A stretch of DNA of 64,000 bases from Asterias amurensis (lineage: Eukaryota; Echinodermata; Asteroidea; Forcipulatida; Asteriidae): NCBI RefSeq assembly GCF_032118995.1, contig NC_092661.1, positions 18,549,185 to 18,613,184 on the forward strand, in the 5' to 3' direction. Positions 35,401 to 47,400 of this stretch are shown piece after piece. Position 1 is the stretch's first letter; the number at the start of each line of letters is the position of its first letter. Under the pieces are notes generated by a model. That model was not told where the DNA came from, did no database searches, and worked only from the letters and a program-made list of their open reading frames with translations. Position numbers and translations under genes: made by a program.

Positions 35401-37069
35401 GATCATGCTCTATATGCTGAGGTCAGGCTCTTGCAGACTCTGTTGAAATCACTCCTGACCTTTTGTTTTACTGTTATCGATCATCGGTACTGATCGATGC
35501 TTACCTGCAACACAAAATGGTTAAAACCCATGTATACAAGTTGTACGTTGTTCAAGTTACTGCACCCAACAATACTTTTTTAACATTAGGACATTATCTG
35601 CCATGGAAGAGTCAGAGTGAATGTTGTGTGTTTCAAGGATTAACATCGCCTGCATACCTTCGGTGAGCTTAAAAGCTTAAAAAGTATAGACGTTTTCGAT
35701 GGATTTTAGAGCAGTTTTTTTGTCACTCCATGGTTTGTGTTTTGATTCGTGCAAGGCATTTGTACACAGGTACCAACAAATACATGACCTTTAACTTGGA
35801 CCCTACATATGCAAGATAATTCCAAATTAAATGTTAAAAAGGCATTGTTTGATTTAATAATTGGGACTATGCCAACTGATTAAAAAAAATTAAGACTTTG
35901 ACATTTTCTAGTCCATATTTTTAACCAGTCCCTGCCAAACCATCTTTTTTGTCTTGTCCACTTGGATGGCTCTCTTTTATCATCGGTTATCATAGCCGAT
36001 GGTTGTTGCGATAACGTAACCCTCCTGTTGATAGCATAGCCTCCGACTACGTCATCGGCAGGAGGGTTATGTTATCGCAACTAGGTTGATGGCAACTATG
36101 ATAAGACCAATGATAACAGAGAGCCACAACAGCCAAACAAGGTAGGCTACTACTACACAACATACTGTTTATTATTTTACGGTCCCCAAGAAAATAGCAA
36201 AATCAATACCAAGGCTAGACCCAGTGACTGGGGCGCTAGATTCCTGATCGGAATGTTTACATAAATTTTGAAAAAAAAGAATCCAGCGCCCCAGTCACTG
36301 GGTCTGTACCAAGACATTTATTACATTGCATTTTTCTTAATATGGTTGTTAAGATTGATCTGTAATATTTAATTGACTCCCGTGTCAAACATCCTATCAC
36401 ATAGTTGCGGTATCGATAACGTAACCCTCCTCCCAGACGACGGCAAGGAGGGGAGAGTTAGGTTACCGCAACTACCTATAGTATCACATTCACAGTGACC
36501 AGAATATAAAATCAGTACAAAGTATCAATATTATTTATATTAATGATTTCAATAATATTTTTTCAAATGCATAAACCATTGACACGAAGGCTGAAAGACA
36601 CCAATGTTTACAATGAAAAAAATGGCTGTTCGAAGACTTGGGTAGTTGCCCTTGTGGGGGTTTGCTGAGTTACCTTGGTTACCTTGGGCAGGCTTGAGTT
36701 CCCAAACAAACAAACAAACATCTCCCCCCCCCCTTTAATAATAATAGGCTCCACCCACCCGGACCTAGTTCCAAAAAGAAAAATTAACGGTCTTCATGAC
36801 GCCCGCCCTCTTGCGATTAGAAATTACCAATCAATCAGTACTGCAGTCAATAACGCAAGAAATTATCAGGAGTGAGAGAACAATCCGAAAAGTATGGTTT
36901 TTCAGGCAATCAAAATGGATTGGTGAGAAAAAACTACAGTTTATTATGAAGAAATTGTTCTTGTTATCAAAACATGACAAGATTTGTCAAAAATGTTCAT
37001 AGAAACTATTAAAAAATAACCTTCATTTTCCACCGATGGTTTCAGTCGATCGCTCTCTGTTGCGGCCAT
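32469..37069 (-). CDS. PCNP: PEST proteolytic signal-containing nuclear protein
   Basis: Exons on the minus strand: 37021..37069 (start), 34933..35249, 34212..34283, 33431..33483 and 32469..32595 (stop); phases sum to 205 codons plus stop. The diagnostic C-terminus reads EEEMPPEAKMRMKN and TPTSAGPNSYNKSKYGF, nearly identical to vertebrate PCNP. Upstream are a basic-acidic stretch (GEKRKSTSPDNGG), the FSMSFG motif and the conserved AKAFTDDSD. Vertebrate PCNP is 178 aa; the extra length lies in the Ser/Thr/acidic N-terminal half encoded by exon 2. PCNP is a nuclear, PEST-rich protein ubiquitinated by an E3 ligase in mammals; its biochemical role is unsettled. It lies head-to-head with the armadillo-like gene, whose start codon is 1.37 kb away, so a shared upstream region is possible. 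Confidence 0.93.
33299..33416 (+). repeat. (GTTT)n-type microsatellite in PCNP intron
   Basis: There are many gttt units with a few interruptions (gctggttggttc) directly after PCNP exon 5 on the minus strand. Confidence 0.8.
33732..33901. mobile_element. MITE family H in PCNP intron
   Basis: It has inverted ends AAACCCAGTTCATACTTCCT and AACCGGGTTT with the arm gcgaatgcg. The related 43.4 kb copy shares these. Confidence 0.65.
33926..34090 (+). repeat. Minisatellite, about six 28-29 base units, in PCNP intron
   Basis: The unit ctaggccatcttcaagaag followed by aaattagtt recurs almost exactly; one unit lacks two bases. Confidence 0.85.
34481..34556 (+). mobile_element. PCNP: tRNA-like SINE segment in PCNP intron
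   Basis: Box A-like tagctcagtcggtggagag and box B-like gttacaaatcc are at tRNA spacing. No clean cloverleaf closes, so it is a SINE head rather than a tRNA gene. Confidence 0.45.
35967..36126. mobile_element. Foldback element in PCNP intron 1
   Basis: The arms tggctctcttttatcat / gataacagagagcca and gataacgtaaccctcctg / aggagggttatgttatcg pair. A fragment of the same family lies at 36403..36474. Confidence 0.6.
36217..36306. mobile_element. 90 bp foldback MITE in PCNP intron 1
   Basis: The arm agacccagtgactggggcgc and its inverse gcgccccagtcactgggtct are separated by a short AT-rich loop. Confidence 0.65.
36403..36474. mobile_element. Foldback fragment in PCNP intron 1
   Basis: agttgcggtatcgataacgt and the inverse ggttaccgcaact pair around ccctcc / ggaggg. 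It is related to 35967..36126. Confidence 0.5.
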
Positions 37070-37851
37070 TTTGTTGTCTGGTACTTGCTGTGAAATGTAG
37101 TGATATATAATGAGAGCGTATCAGGTAACCAGACTAGTTACCGCAATGTTGTTAAACAAAATTCCATCAGCTGTATGTCGATGCAGTTTCTCACCTCACT
37201 CAAATTTTGTTGTCAGGTTGAATAATTCAGGTTTACTGGTTTGCCTTGAAAAATTATAATTGTCATTTAATTACAAAGCTTCTGTCATTGGTACAAAACA
37301 AATCAATCATCAATGTACTGAGTGAGTTGTATTGTAAGTAGCTCTAGAACTTGATTTGATTGAAGTATTGTTTCCTAAAAAAATTGATTATTTAATTAAC
37401 TAATATAGGCATAATCAATTTTGGAAACAATTAATTTATTATTTTTCTTGGCTGATGAGTGATGAAATTGAATCATTTCATGATTTAATTGAACATCTTT
37501 TTCAACAACAGCTTGCCTTAGTAAAACAAAACTTGTTTATAATTTAGGCCTATACTTTGTAATTGTTAATATAAATTAAAACTTACTCCTAAAACTATTA
37601 CTCTGCAGTCAGAGGCTCATTCCGCTATCGTCTGGCTAGTGGTGACTATTGTCTGAATGATAATGGAAAGAAATTAGTAGAAAGAACCGCCATTACATTA
37701 GTTCTTCTACTACTGTAAATTATACAAAGTTTAAAAGTAAATAAACTGTGCTTTGAATTTTTAATCAGAAGTACAACTAACCTAGAACTATGAGGTTCGT
37801 TCCGCTGTCGTCTCCACGAACCATCGTGGAGAGGACAGTGGAACAAACTTC

Positions 37852-38155
37852 CAAACTTGGTAACGAGTAATGGGGAGCTGTTGGTAGTATAAAACATTGT
37901 GAGAAACGGCTCCCTCTGAAGTAACGTAGTTTTCGAAGTAATTTTCCACGAGATTGATTTCAAGACCTCAGAATTGGATTTTGAGGTCTCAAAATCAAGC
38001 ATCTGAAAGCACACAGCTTCGTGTGACAAGTGTGTTTTTTCTTTCATTATTATCTCGCAACTTTGCTGACCAATTGAGCTCAAATTTTCACAGTTTGTTA
38101 TTTTATGCACATGTTGAGATACACAAAGTTAGAAGACTGGTCAGTGTCTTTAAGT
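37852..38155. mobile_element. MITE family A copy, truncated
   Basis: It has the core gagaaacggctccctctgaag and the terminal cagtgtctttaa, lying between the divergent PCNP and armadillo-like genes. Confidence 0.65.
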
Positions 38156-38434
38156 GAATAGGCCTACACCCTTTTTGTTTTCAAAATGTTTGTTGATCAA
38201 TCTCTAAGCCTGAAACCCATTTAATTAAGCAAATTTGAGGTCTGGACTGTCATGACCATTGTGATTGGGGTTAAAATTCATTTGCATGGTTTTCTTTTCC
38301 GCTTCAGTTTACAGAATGAGAGTGGTTCAACCATGAGTGTAAACTCCATCTTGCTATGAGTAACCAATGTCAAAGTTAAAGACATAAATGCAAGATTCCA
38401 GGAAGCTGAAGGGTTCAACTTGAATATTCTGGCC

Positions 38435-41400
38435 ATGGATCCTCCTGGAGTTGTTGAAGGCAAACGTTTGCAGAAGACCCCTGGCCCTGCATCTTCCAAA
38501 GCTGGTCACAGTGAATCTTTATTTAGACCTAAAGAGAGCGTAAGGTATATAATTACAATTTAGTTAAATTGTTTAAAACAATAATTGAAAGCAAATTTCA
38601 ATGTACCACGACTAACTGCACTTGAAATATCCTCGGGGGGCTTGTAAGGTTCAAATTAATGAACCCAACATTCTTGAGCAGATGTCTTTACCACTAGACA
38701 ACTGAGTGTGCACAGTGACGCAAAGGGGTCTACATGTACTGGGTTGAAACAATGTCACTGGGCATGCTCACTGATCGAGTGAATAGTAAATTGTTCTGGA
38801 ATGCATGGTTCAAACCCCACTCAGGAAGGCTGTAGTGAAGCTTTGAGTACTGGTATGTATAAAATAATAGACCCTTCCCATGAAATATGTAAATTGCACA
38901 TAGCGCGTGCACACTAATATTTTGGTTGGCAAAATGAGGGAATATCGCGCTGTTTTGTACATGAATAATAGGTGCGTGACGCAGACGCGATTGCGCGTCT
39001 GCTTAGTGCACAACTCTATGGCGTTTGCCAACCAATAGGGTCTGTACGCATGCGTGAATGTAATTAGCATATTTCATGGGAAGGGTCCATTGCCCGACAC
39101 TTGTCAGTGTAAGGTGAAAGACCTGAATAATGTTTTGTTTCCCTGGTGCAATTACCAATCAATTAAATTCTAAAAGCTTCCTGAATGAAGATCCAAGCAT
39201 TTGAAATGACACAAGAAAATGTTGTAATCTCACATTGATCAATAATTTGCTGTTTCAGTTTTGTAACAGGTTTTGCAGTTCTGCCATTCCAGCTAATGGA
39301 AGCAGTGGAGTTTTTTTTTTTTAACTACTAACATTCATAATGATAATGATACAGAAAACATCTTTACCCTTACTAACAAATTGGGAACCATGTTTAGTGT
39401 GGATAGCTGGTGGATAGTGTTGAACTTTTGGAGTAGAGCATGCCTATAGGGCTCGCTTCCATTTTACACTCACTTTTGCATTCAGCCTTCTGTCCAATGT
39501 GATATGATTGGATACAGATGAAGTGGTAAATCTTTTCCTCCATACTCCTTGACTCCCCAAACACTTGAATTTGTTTCTACATTCAGCCAAGACAGATTAC
39601 AGCTGAGCGACATCTTCGACCGACTTGAGAAGATATCCCTTGATCCTCATCCGCAGTCATCACTTGACATCCCTCATGCATCAGTACTCACCGCCAAGCT
39701 CAATACTCGCTGCTCATGTGGCAACATCACCAACTCATCCTCAAACCAGAGTCAGCTGAGGAATGGTGGCCCATCATCAAGTGAATCATCATCGAATAAT
39801 TCATCAGACTCTGATGCAGATTCTGACGAGGAGCCATTCTCTTTAGTTAATCTGATCGGGATATTGGTTGCACAGGAAATGAAAAGCTCCACAAAGCAAC
39901 TGGGCGCTGTTAGAAACTTGGCTGTCCGGTGCCGTGGTGATAAGATTTCAGATAAGCATCTTCACCAGGTGAGATTTGGGGTTTAGTTTATTCAGTTGAC
40001 CTGAAAAGCAGCTACAAATTGACTTTGTGTCTGTGTCAAGCTTTGGTATTTTAAAGAAGCCATAAAAGCCATGCCCTCTGGAGGATTGCCCTGTCGTGGC
40101 CTCGGTGCCCCTTCAAAAGATCCCCATAGACTTTAAGACTTTCAAATGGAAGTGCCTTTTGCAAAATGAGAATGGCCTTGCCCTCAAAGATAGTGAACAC
40201 AGTTGGAAAGAATTTTAATTATTTTCAACTCCAGTTTGCCATATATCCAATACCTGACTTTACCTTCATAGACCCCTGTTAGTGAAACAGTTATAATGGT
40301 GTCACTTGTTTTGAAATGAATTAAGTTAAGTTAATTTAAGTTGGTTCTCAAGCATGCACTATCTTCCATGTGGTTTGACTCCAATACGGCAATTATGGTT
40401 GATGCCTGATTTTTCTTCAGTAGGTGTATTGCAGCGAGTTTAGGGGAGTACTTTAACTATTTCTCAACATCACGTCTCGTTTGTTTTCTTTCATAGCTTG
40501 TGCGACTAACCAGCTCTAGTAATCAACAAGTTAGAAATGTTGCTTTCCTTGCCATGAGACAGGCAGCTACCAATGATTCCAACAGTAAGATACTCCTCCA
40601 AATGGGTATAGTCCCTCAGATCCTAGCCCTCCTGCAGGATAAAATGGAAGCTCCCAGCCATGCAGTAGCTGCTGCAGCATTGGAGAAGGTATGGACAATT
40701 TCACTACTTTCCAGGGTTGTAATATCATAACATTTGGAAATAAAATTTAATTGTTTTTTTCACACAGTGCTTCTAGACTTATTTTACCTACATTTCTTGT
40801 GTATGAAAACAGTAAAATCTTAGATTATTTGGTGAGGAATTTTTTTTTTTAATGTTCACTAAGTTTTAGGATTATTTAAACTTTTATTTTTTTTTTTGAA
40901 AAATGTTGGAAATTTGTAAAGGCTGCATTTTCTTTGTTCATGAATATTCATCCAGGTTGTGGTGCACACAAATCTGACGGATCATTGGCTGGAGAACATG
41001 ATTACCGTGGGCTTGCCAATCCTTATTGGCTGTTTATCAACCAATCAGGCGGTAGAGACTAAAGTAGCTGTGGGCCAATTGCTGAGTAGCCTAGGACGCT
41101 GCTTTGAGATTGCTGTCTTGTTATTGGATCACTGTATGACTGACATTATGGATGTCTGGCTTAGATATCCAGCTATGAAGGTACTTCTGAAGTTAACATA
41201 GTCCCATACAGATTTTGTTTTAACCTCACCCGAAATCCTTCTGTTCCATTTAAGTTGAACAACTCGATAACCAAAAGCCTGTGCTAGAAAAAGAAGAATC
41301 AAACACTGAGCCTTACTTTTGCTTCAGTGAAATGTAATACTTACTAAATGCTTTTACATATTTCGGAGGCACATTTTGTGTGTATGTAATGGAGTGTAAT

Positions 41401-44400
41401 TTAATTATAAAAACAAGACAGTAACAGGCCTGGAATTGTATTTTTTGAGAGGCCACGAGGCTACTTTTATTTTTCAAAGGGCACTTTCTTTAAAGGATTT
41501 GGGTACTTTTTGGAACACAAAACACATTGTCCACAGATTTACTTTAAACTTACACTGTTTGAAGATAATGATAGTAGAAAGCGTACCTTAAAATATTAGT
41601 TGCTGAGGTGCTGTAGTTTTTGAGAAATGAGTAAAACAATGTCATGAAAGTACTTGTTACATGCTAAAATCATTTTCGTCTCATGATCATTGAGACGAAA
41701 ATTATTTTCATGACATTGTTTTACTCATTTCTCAAAAACTATAGCACTTCAGCAAGTACTATTTTCAGGGAAGCTTTCTACTATCATTATCTTCAAACTG
41801 TGTAAGTTTAGTGTAAATCTGTAGACTTTGTGTTTTTTGTCCTACAAAAAGTATATAGACCCTTTAAGTCTATTGGAAACTTTTGAAAGGGTACCAAGAC
41901 CGAGACCAAGACCAGGGCAACAGAGGCTGCGGCCTTGTAATTGAAGACCTGCAGTAGTGTACCCTGAAACTTTTATGAATTTAATGCAAACAATTGTTAA
42001 TAGCCTGACGTTCCGACCCTTGTAGAGTCTTTCTCGATAGATCTCATAAAGATATGACATTGGCTCTTTTATTTGATAGAAGTTTTGGCAAAGGTTTTAT
42101 GGAATTTTTGTAGGGTGAAAACTATCTCATTTTTTATGCAAAAGAACTGTACAAGTCTGTTCATACTTATTGTGCAAAAATAGACAATTGCCTGACGTTT
42201 CGCAGAGTCTTTCTCAAAGGCTTTTAGCCTGCTATGGTCGAAATGTCAGGCCAACAACTATTTTTTGCATTTATACTATAGGTCTTTTTGCTTGTTAAGC
42301 AGTTTCTTATTCATAATTTCTTTGTGTAACAGGAAAGTCTGACAGGCTTGTTCAGCCATCTCCTTCAGCACACAGACCACACTGTAGCAGGAGTGATAGA
42401 GCATAGAGTCATGGAACATATAGCAGTAGCACTGACACAAGAGAATTGGTAAGCCCAACAGGAGAGAAACTGCCAAAAGGTTTACCGCGGTTCAGAACCG
42501 CAATACATTGTGGGAAGGAATATGGGGCGATTTCTATGCACTTTGTACGACTCGCGCACGGAACGCCTATACCTTGTGTTGGTTCAACAGCGCCCTCTCT
42601 TGATATTTTGCTATTCGCGATAAACCTTATTCAGAAACCATTCAACCTGTAACTGCCAGGGATAGCGCCCAAGTTTACGATACAACCTAGGAAGTGGCAG
42701 TGGATGTTTTTATTTTTTTTTAGCTGTGTTCAGAGGGATCACCTTAAGAAGGCAAAACGTTTAATTTCAAATATCAAGTAATGAAGGAAAGTGACCCTAC
42801 AAGGAAAATGACTAGTTAAATTTTAAATAACTATTGGTTGGATAGATAACAATTTACTAGAACAGAACTTAAACCTGGATTAGCGTGCTGGCACTCTACA
42901 ACTGAGCTACCTAGTCCTTAGGTTGGTGGTCTCCCTATTTTGTGAATATCTTTGTTAAGAGAAGAAATGGTTAGTGGTCTATGAAAAAAACTTTCCGCTT
43001 AAGCGACAATTTTGAGCTACAAAAGCTATGGTCTTGTGAAGATTTGCTATCATTTGAGTCCGTGATGTTCTTAAGGCCAGACATTGTACATGCTTAGTCT
43101 TCTTGTCTGTGACCTCCCCATACTATTATTAAGTTCTGATAAGTAGTTTTCCCTAACATTGCACTTCCTAATGGTATGGAAAAAAACCTGAACCTGAACC
43201 TGTTTCTTTAGCTGTGTTCAGATTAAAGCTGCTGAATTCTTCCTAGCGCTGTGCTGCTCTGAGTATGGCCAGTCTGCCTTACTGGATGATGGGAAGCTGA
43301 AGGTGATCCTCAGAGTGCTAAGAGCAACACATTGTAGGTGAGGAATCTTAAGCCTTGACGTTAAAACTGTTCCACTTGGCCAAATTGCTATCTGGGAATC
43401 CAACAAAAAAATAATCCTAAAGCCCGGTTCATACTATCTGCAAATGCAAAAGCAAAACAAATTTGGATGTCAGAGCTGTGTTTTTGCAGCTAATGTTTTG
43501 CAGGAGTTGAGCACATTCCAACTTTTATGAATTGTTCGTTGCGAATTTGTGATGTCAATATTCGTATTGCATTCGCATTCTTAGGAAGTATGAACCGGGC
43601 TTTAATCTCACTAAACCCAGTTGTAATCGCTGACCCAATGATCATGTTGGTTCCTTTGCTTTGGTCACTTTATGTTACAGAATACCATTTGTGAGCTTTC
43701 AGTTTGTATTGTAATGCTGTGACTAAATAGCAAATCCTAAATTGTACTTGATCTCAGAAAGCAGGGTCATATCCTTCATCAGATCTCTGAGCTAAAAAGG
43801 TTTCCATTTGTTGATAACTTACATCAATTTTGTTTTTTTCTTTAATACAGAAGATTGAGAGAGTTATGCGTGGCCACGTTGGCAGAGATCCTAAAAACTG
43901 CCTCCCCAAACAAACTGAAAGACGTGACTCAACAAACAGACTCTGCATTTAGTGACGAGCTAACCTCAGACAACAAGAATTCTGAAATCAGGAGAAGGAA
44001 GGAAGATCCAGCTTATCTGGCAACCAGGAAGAAAGATTCCTCTGCGAGAAGCGAAAGTGGTACTAAAGTCCTCATCAGAATTCTAGTTGAGACAATTCAC
44101 AAAGAAGGTAATATTTTGTTATATTTCATTCTTTATATCTGTCAATTTGTTTCCCCAAATGGTCTTTGACTGATGAGAGATAACAATTCCTTGACCCTAA
44201 CGATCCCAAACCCTTCAAAATCCAACTGCATCCTTTTTCTGATTTTGTTGAGCTGAGATAGTCATACTGTAGAGCTCTGTGTTGAGTTAACACATAGTGT
44301 AGGATTTTGTTAGAGTGAGGAAGGATCCTAGTAAACCATTTAAGGGAGTTTGGGGAAAAAAAGTAATTAATACAACAAACCATATTTAATTTGTACAATT

Positions 44401-47400
44401 TTTGTGTGGTATCTTTTAGGTTTGAGACTGAATCATTCAAAGACATTCTTTATATAAACTCATTCGCAAAATGGAAAGTAAATTTGAGGCTCTCTCTTTT
44501 ATTACAGCAAAGATAACTTTGGACCAAAACAAGAAGATTAAATCAATTGGATTCCATCCCGGTGTGGATTTTTTCAAGACTCTCTCAAATACTGTCTTTT
44601 GTATGTGTCAGCTAGCGACAATAGCAACTGGTAGACAGCGAATGAGAACTTCAAGTCACAGTGGCAGAATAACCATTAAGGGGTAAGAGTACTGAAGTAA
44701 TATTTAAAAGATGGAAATTTGCATCAGGGATAAAGAATATTCTTTTTGGTTTTACCCATTTTTGGTTTTACAGTGCTTACACACATCAGTGTATATGGAT
44801 ACAACCTAAATCAATACTGAAGTAATTTACCAAACACTTGTTCCTTGGAATCAAGATTTATATTTTTATATTGTGGTACATGTAGTTCAGATCGCTTATA
44901 AAATCTGGTCTGCAATGAAAATGAAGTAGAAACAACTTTAAACTTTGATCATGACAAAAAAGGGCCAATTGTAGAAATGTTGTGACACCTGCATAAAAGA
45001 ACTCCATTAAGTGGGCAAACCCTTTCTCTTAGTGGTAAGTGCTGTGCAACCCGACAAAGGATAAAGCAATAAATATTAGGTGTCTTGCTTAATGACACAA
45101 GTAACCCACACTCTGCTGATCAGAAACACCAGAGCTTGAGCCCGGTGCACTTGACTGCTCGGTCAAAACACACTGTGTCGCTTACAACTGAAGAAAATTA
45201 GTGTTAGATCCATCTTTGCCTCTCTGTGCATATTTCTGACAGTCGTTAAACAAATTTAGCCAATGTGCTTTCCTTGCCGCCTTGGATTATTGATGTAAAA
45301 ACATTCTTATAAAACGTCAGACACCTATTGATTTTAATGTTGTGGCAAGTTGATTTCCACTAAAATCCATGTTTCTGGAGAGAAGACCGGTTCATTGTAC
45401 AATGCTGTCCATTCATGAGTTGTTTCTCTTACTTTGTTTCATAGGTTAAAGGGCAAGACCTTAAAAGTCAACTCTGCTATCGTCCAGTTTATGTTCATCC
45501 ATGGTGCTCTGTGTATTCTTAATATTCTACATACCTACACAGTTTGGCTGTTCCCAGACATTATTAAAGAACTCTCACTAACTGAACAGCAAAGGAACTT
45601 AGACATTCTGCATCTACAAGCCATGATGAAGGTGTGGCAAATGAAATCCCCATCACTGAGTCAGGATAGACTCTGCCCAGCCAGGGAGGAGGAGCTTGAG
45701 TTTGTCTGTCGGATGCTGGAATGTGTCCACCTCTTTGCAGCTTCCTCCTCGCAGCTATGGAATGCTAAGATTGAAAAGGAAGTTGAGTCTCAGCTCACTG
45801 AGCATCAAGGCTGGATAGAAGAAGGGGAGGCTGCTACTGCTAACAGCTACCAGTATGTGAAGACAGTCGACCAGGCTTTCCCAAGTAGCTACTACGTGGA
45901 GAACATCACATCTCACAGGCAGGAGCTCAATGAGATCAAGGCAAGACGAGAGAAGGACTTACAACAGCGGAAAATAGCATGGACTGATAAACAAGATTCA
46001 GGACTATCTAGTCATGAAACAACTCATTCTTCAAAAAATCCCTCATCAGGAGACTCGCAATATTTGACAACTAAGAAGACAAGACCCCTGTCAGCTAAAA
46101 AGCAAAGCCATAGTCCCATGAAGTTCGATCTCAGAAAGAGTGTTTTCAATGAGCAGGCGTCATCATCACGTCCGTCGTCAGCAGAAAGAGCCGAAGCAGC
46201 TCGGGTTAAACGTAACATCAGGACTGCTGGGTTTGGGAAGACATCAGTAACTGTTATAAATAAAGATATTAAGAAAGATGAGAGTGCAATAAAACATGAT
46301 GAAGACAGTGAGCTGAGACAGAAACGCTTGAGGCTAAGGCTGTTCCAGGAGGGTGTCTGTGCCACAGTTGGGCCATGGGTTGCATGCTATCAAGGGCCAC
46401 AGATTCAGGTATTGTAAATTAAATACATAAAGTTTCTCTGATTAAAGAGAAAATAAAATTACCTGTTGCAAACTGCTTACCAACCAAAAGGACTTAAGTG
46501 CAGAAAATAGTTTAAAGTAGAACATAATGATCCACACAATAATGCCTCGAAATTGTATTGTTTTTCCTTATACCTTGTGAACAAACATTTTGTAGACTCA
46601 AGTTTGTAAAGTAAAAAAGTACTCCATAAAAAGGCTGACCGTGTTAGTTCGCAAAGTAAAAGGGAAAACCATGCAATTTTGAGGCATGTTAGTGTTGATC
46701 ATTATATTCTACTTTTAAAACATCTTTCCAGCCATATGCATTTCATAACAAACGGTTTCAAATGCTTTTCATGGCAACGTGTCCCTTTAATGGCCTGACA
46801 TTTCAACCCCAGCAGAGTCTTTCTCAAATAACAGTCTATTTATGTTAAGATCACTTGTTTCAGCAAATGTCTTGTATCCATCAATCGGTCAGTTTAGTGA
46901 CAACAGATTGTAAAAGCCCTCCAAAACGAATACTCTATCATAGTTTACTAGTGACATGAAAACCTATTAATCAAACTTAGTGGTTGTGTACACGGCTACT
47001 TAGCCTTGTGATTGTTTATCTCAGTAATGAAAATTATTCATCCTAGATTTTAGCCGCAGAATGCCTTCGCTGGATCATTCAACCCATTCACCCTGAAGAA
47101 ACTCGCCAGCTTAGAGAAGCAGCTGAGGCTAAAGAGCGACTTAACAGGCACAAATCAAGGTATAAAGGGCCACTCATGTAAAGTATTTTCGTATGTGTGC
47201 AAGGGAAAAGTAAATTCCATTTACAACTCTCTGTAACATAAATTAATTTCTCAGTTAAGGCATACTTGTTTTTCATCCCCTCAGATCTGAAATGGCTAAG
47301 ACACTTGCAGAGCGAGATAAGATACTCAGTCAAGTCTTGGGTCAGATGTCAACCAACTCGGCAGCAGTTGTCAAAGATGCTCTTGGGGTCAAGGATCATT

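Noticed and set aside
37646-38110. 154-codon minus-strand frame
   Set aside because: It mostly overlaps a MITE family A copy; similar frames occur in other copies of that repeat.
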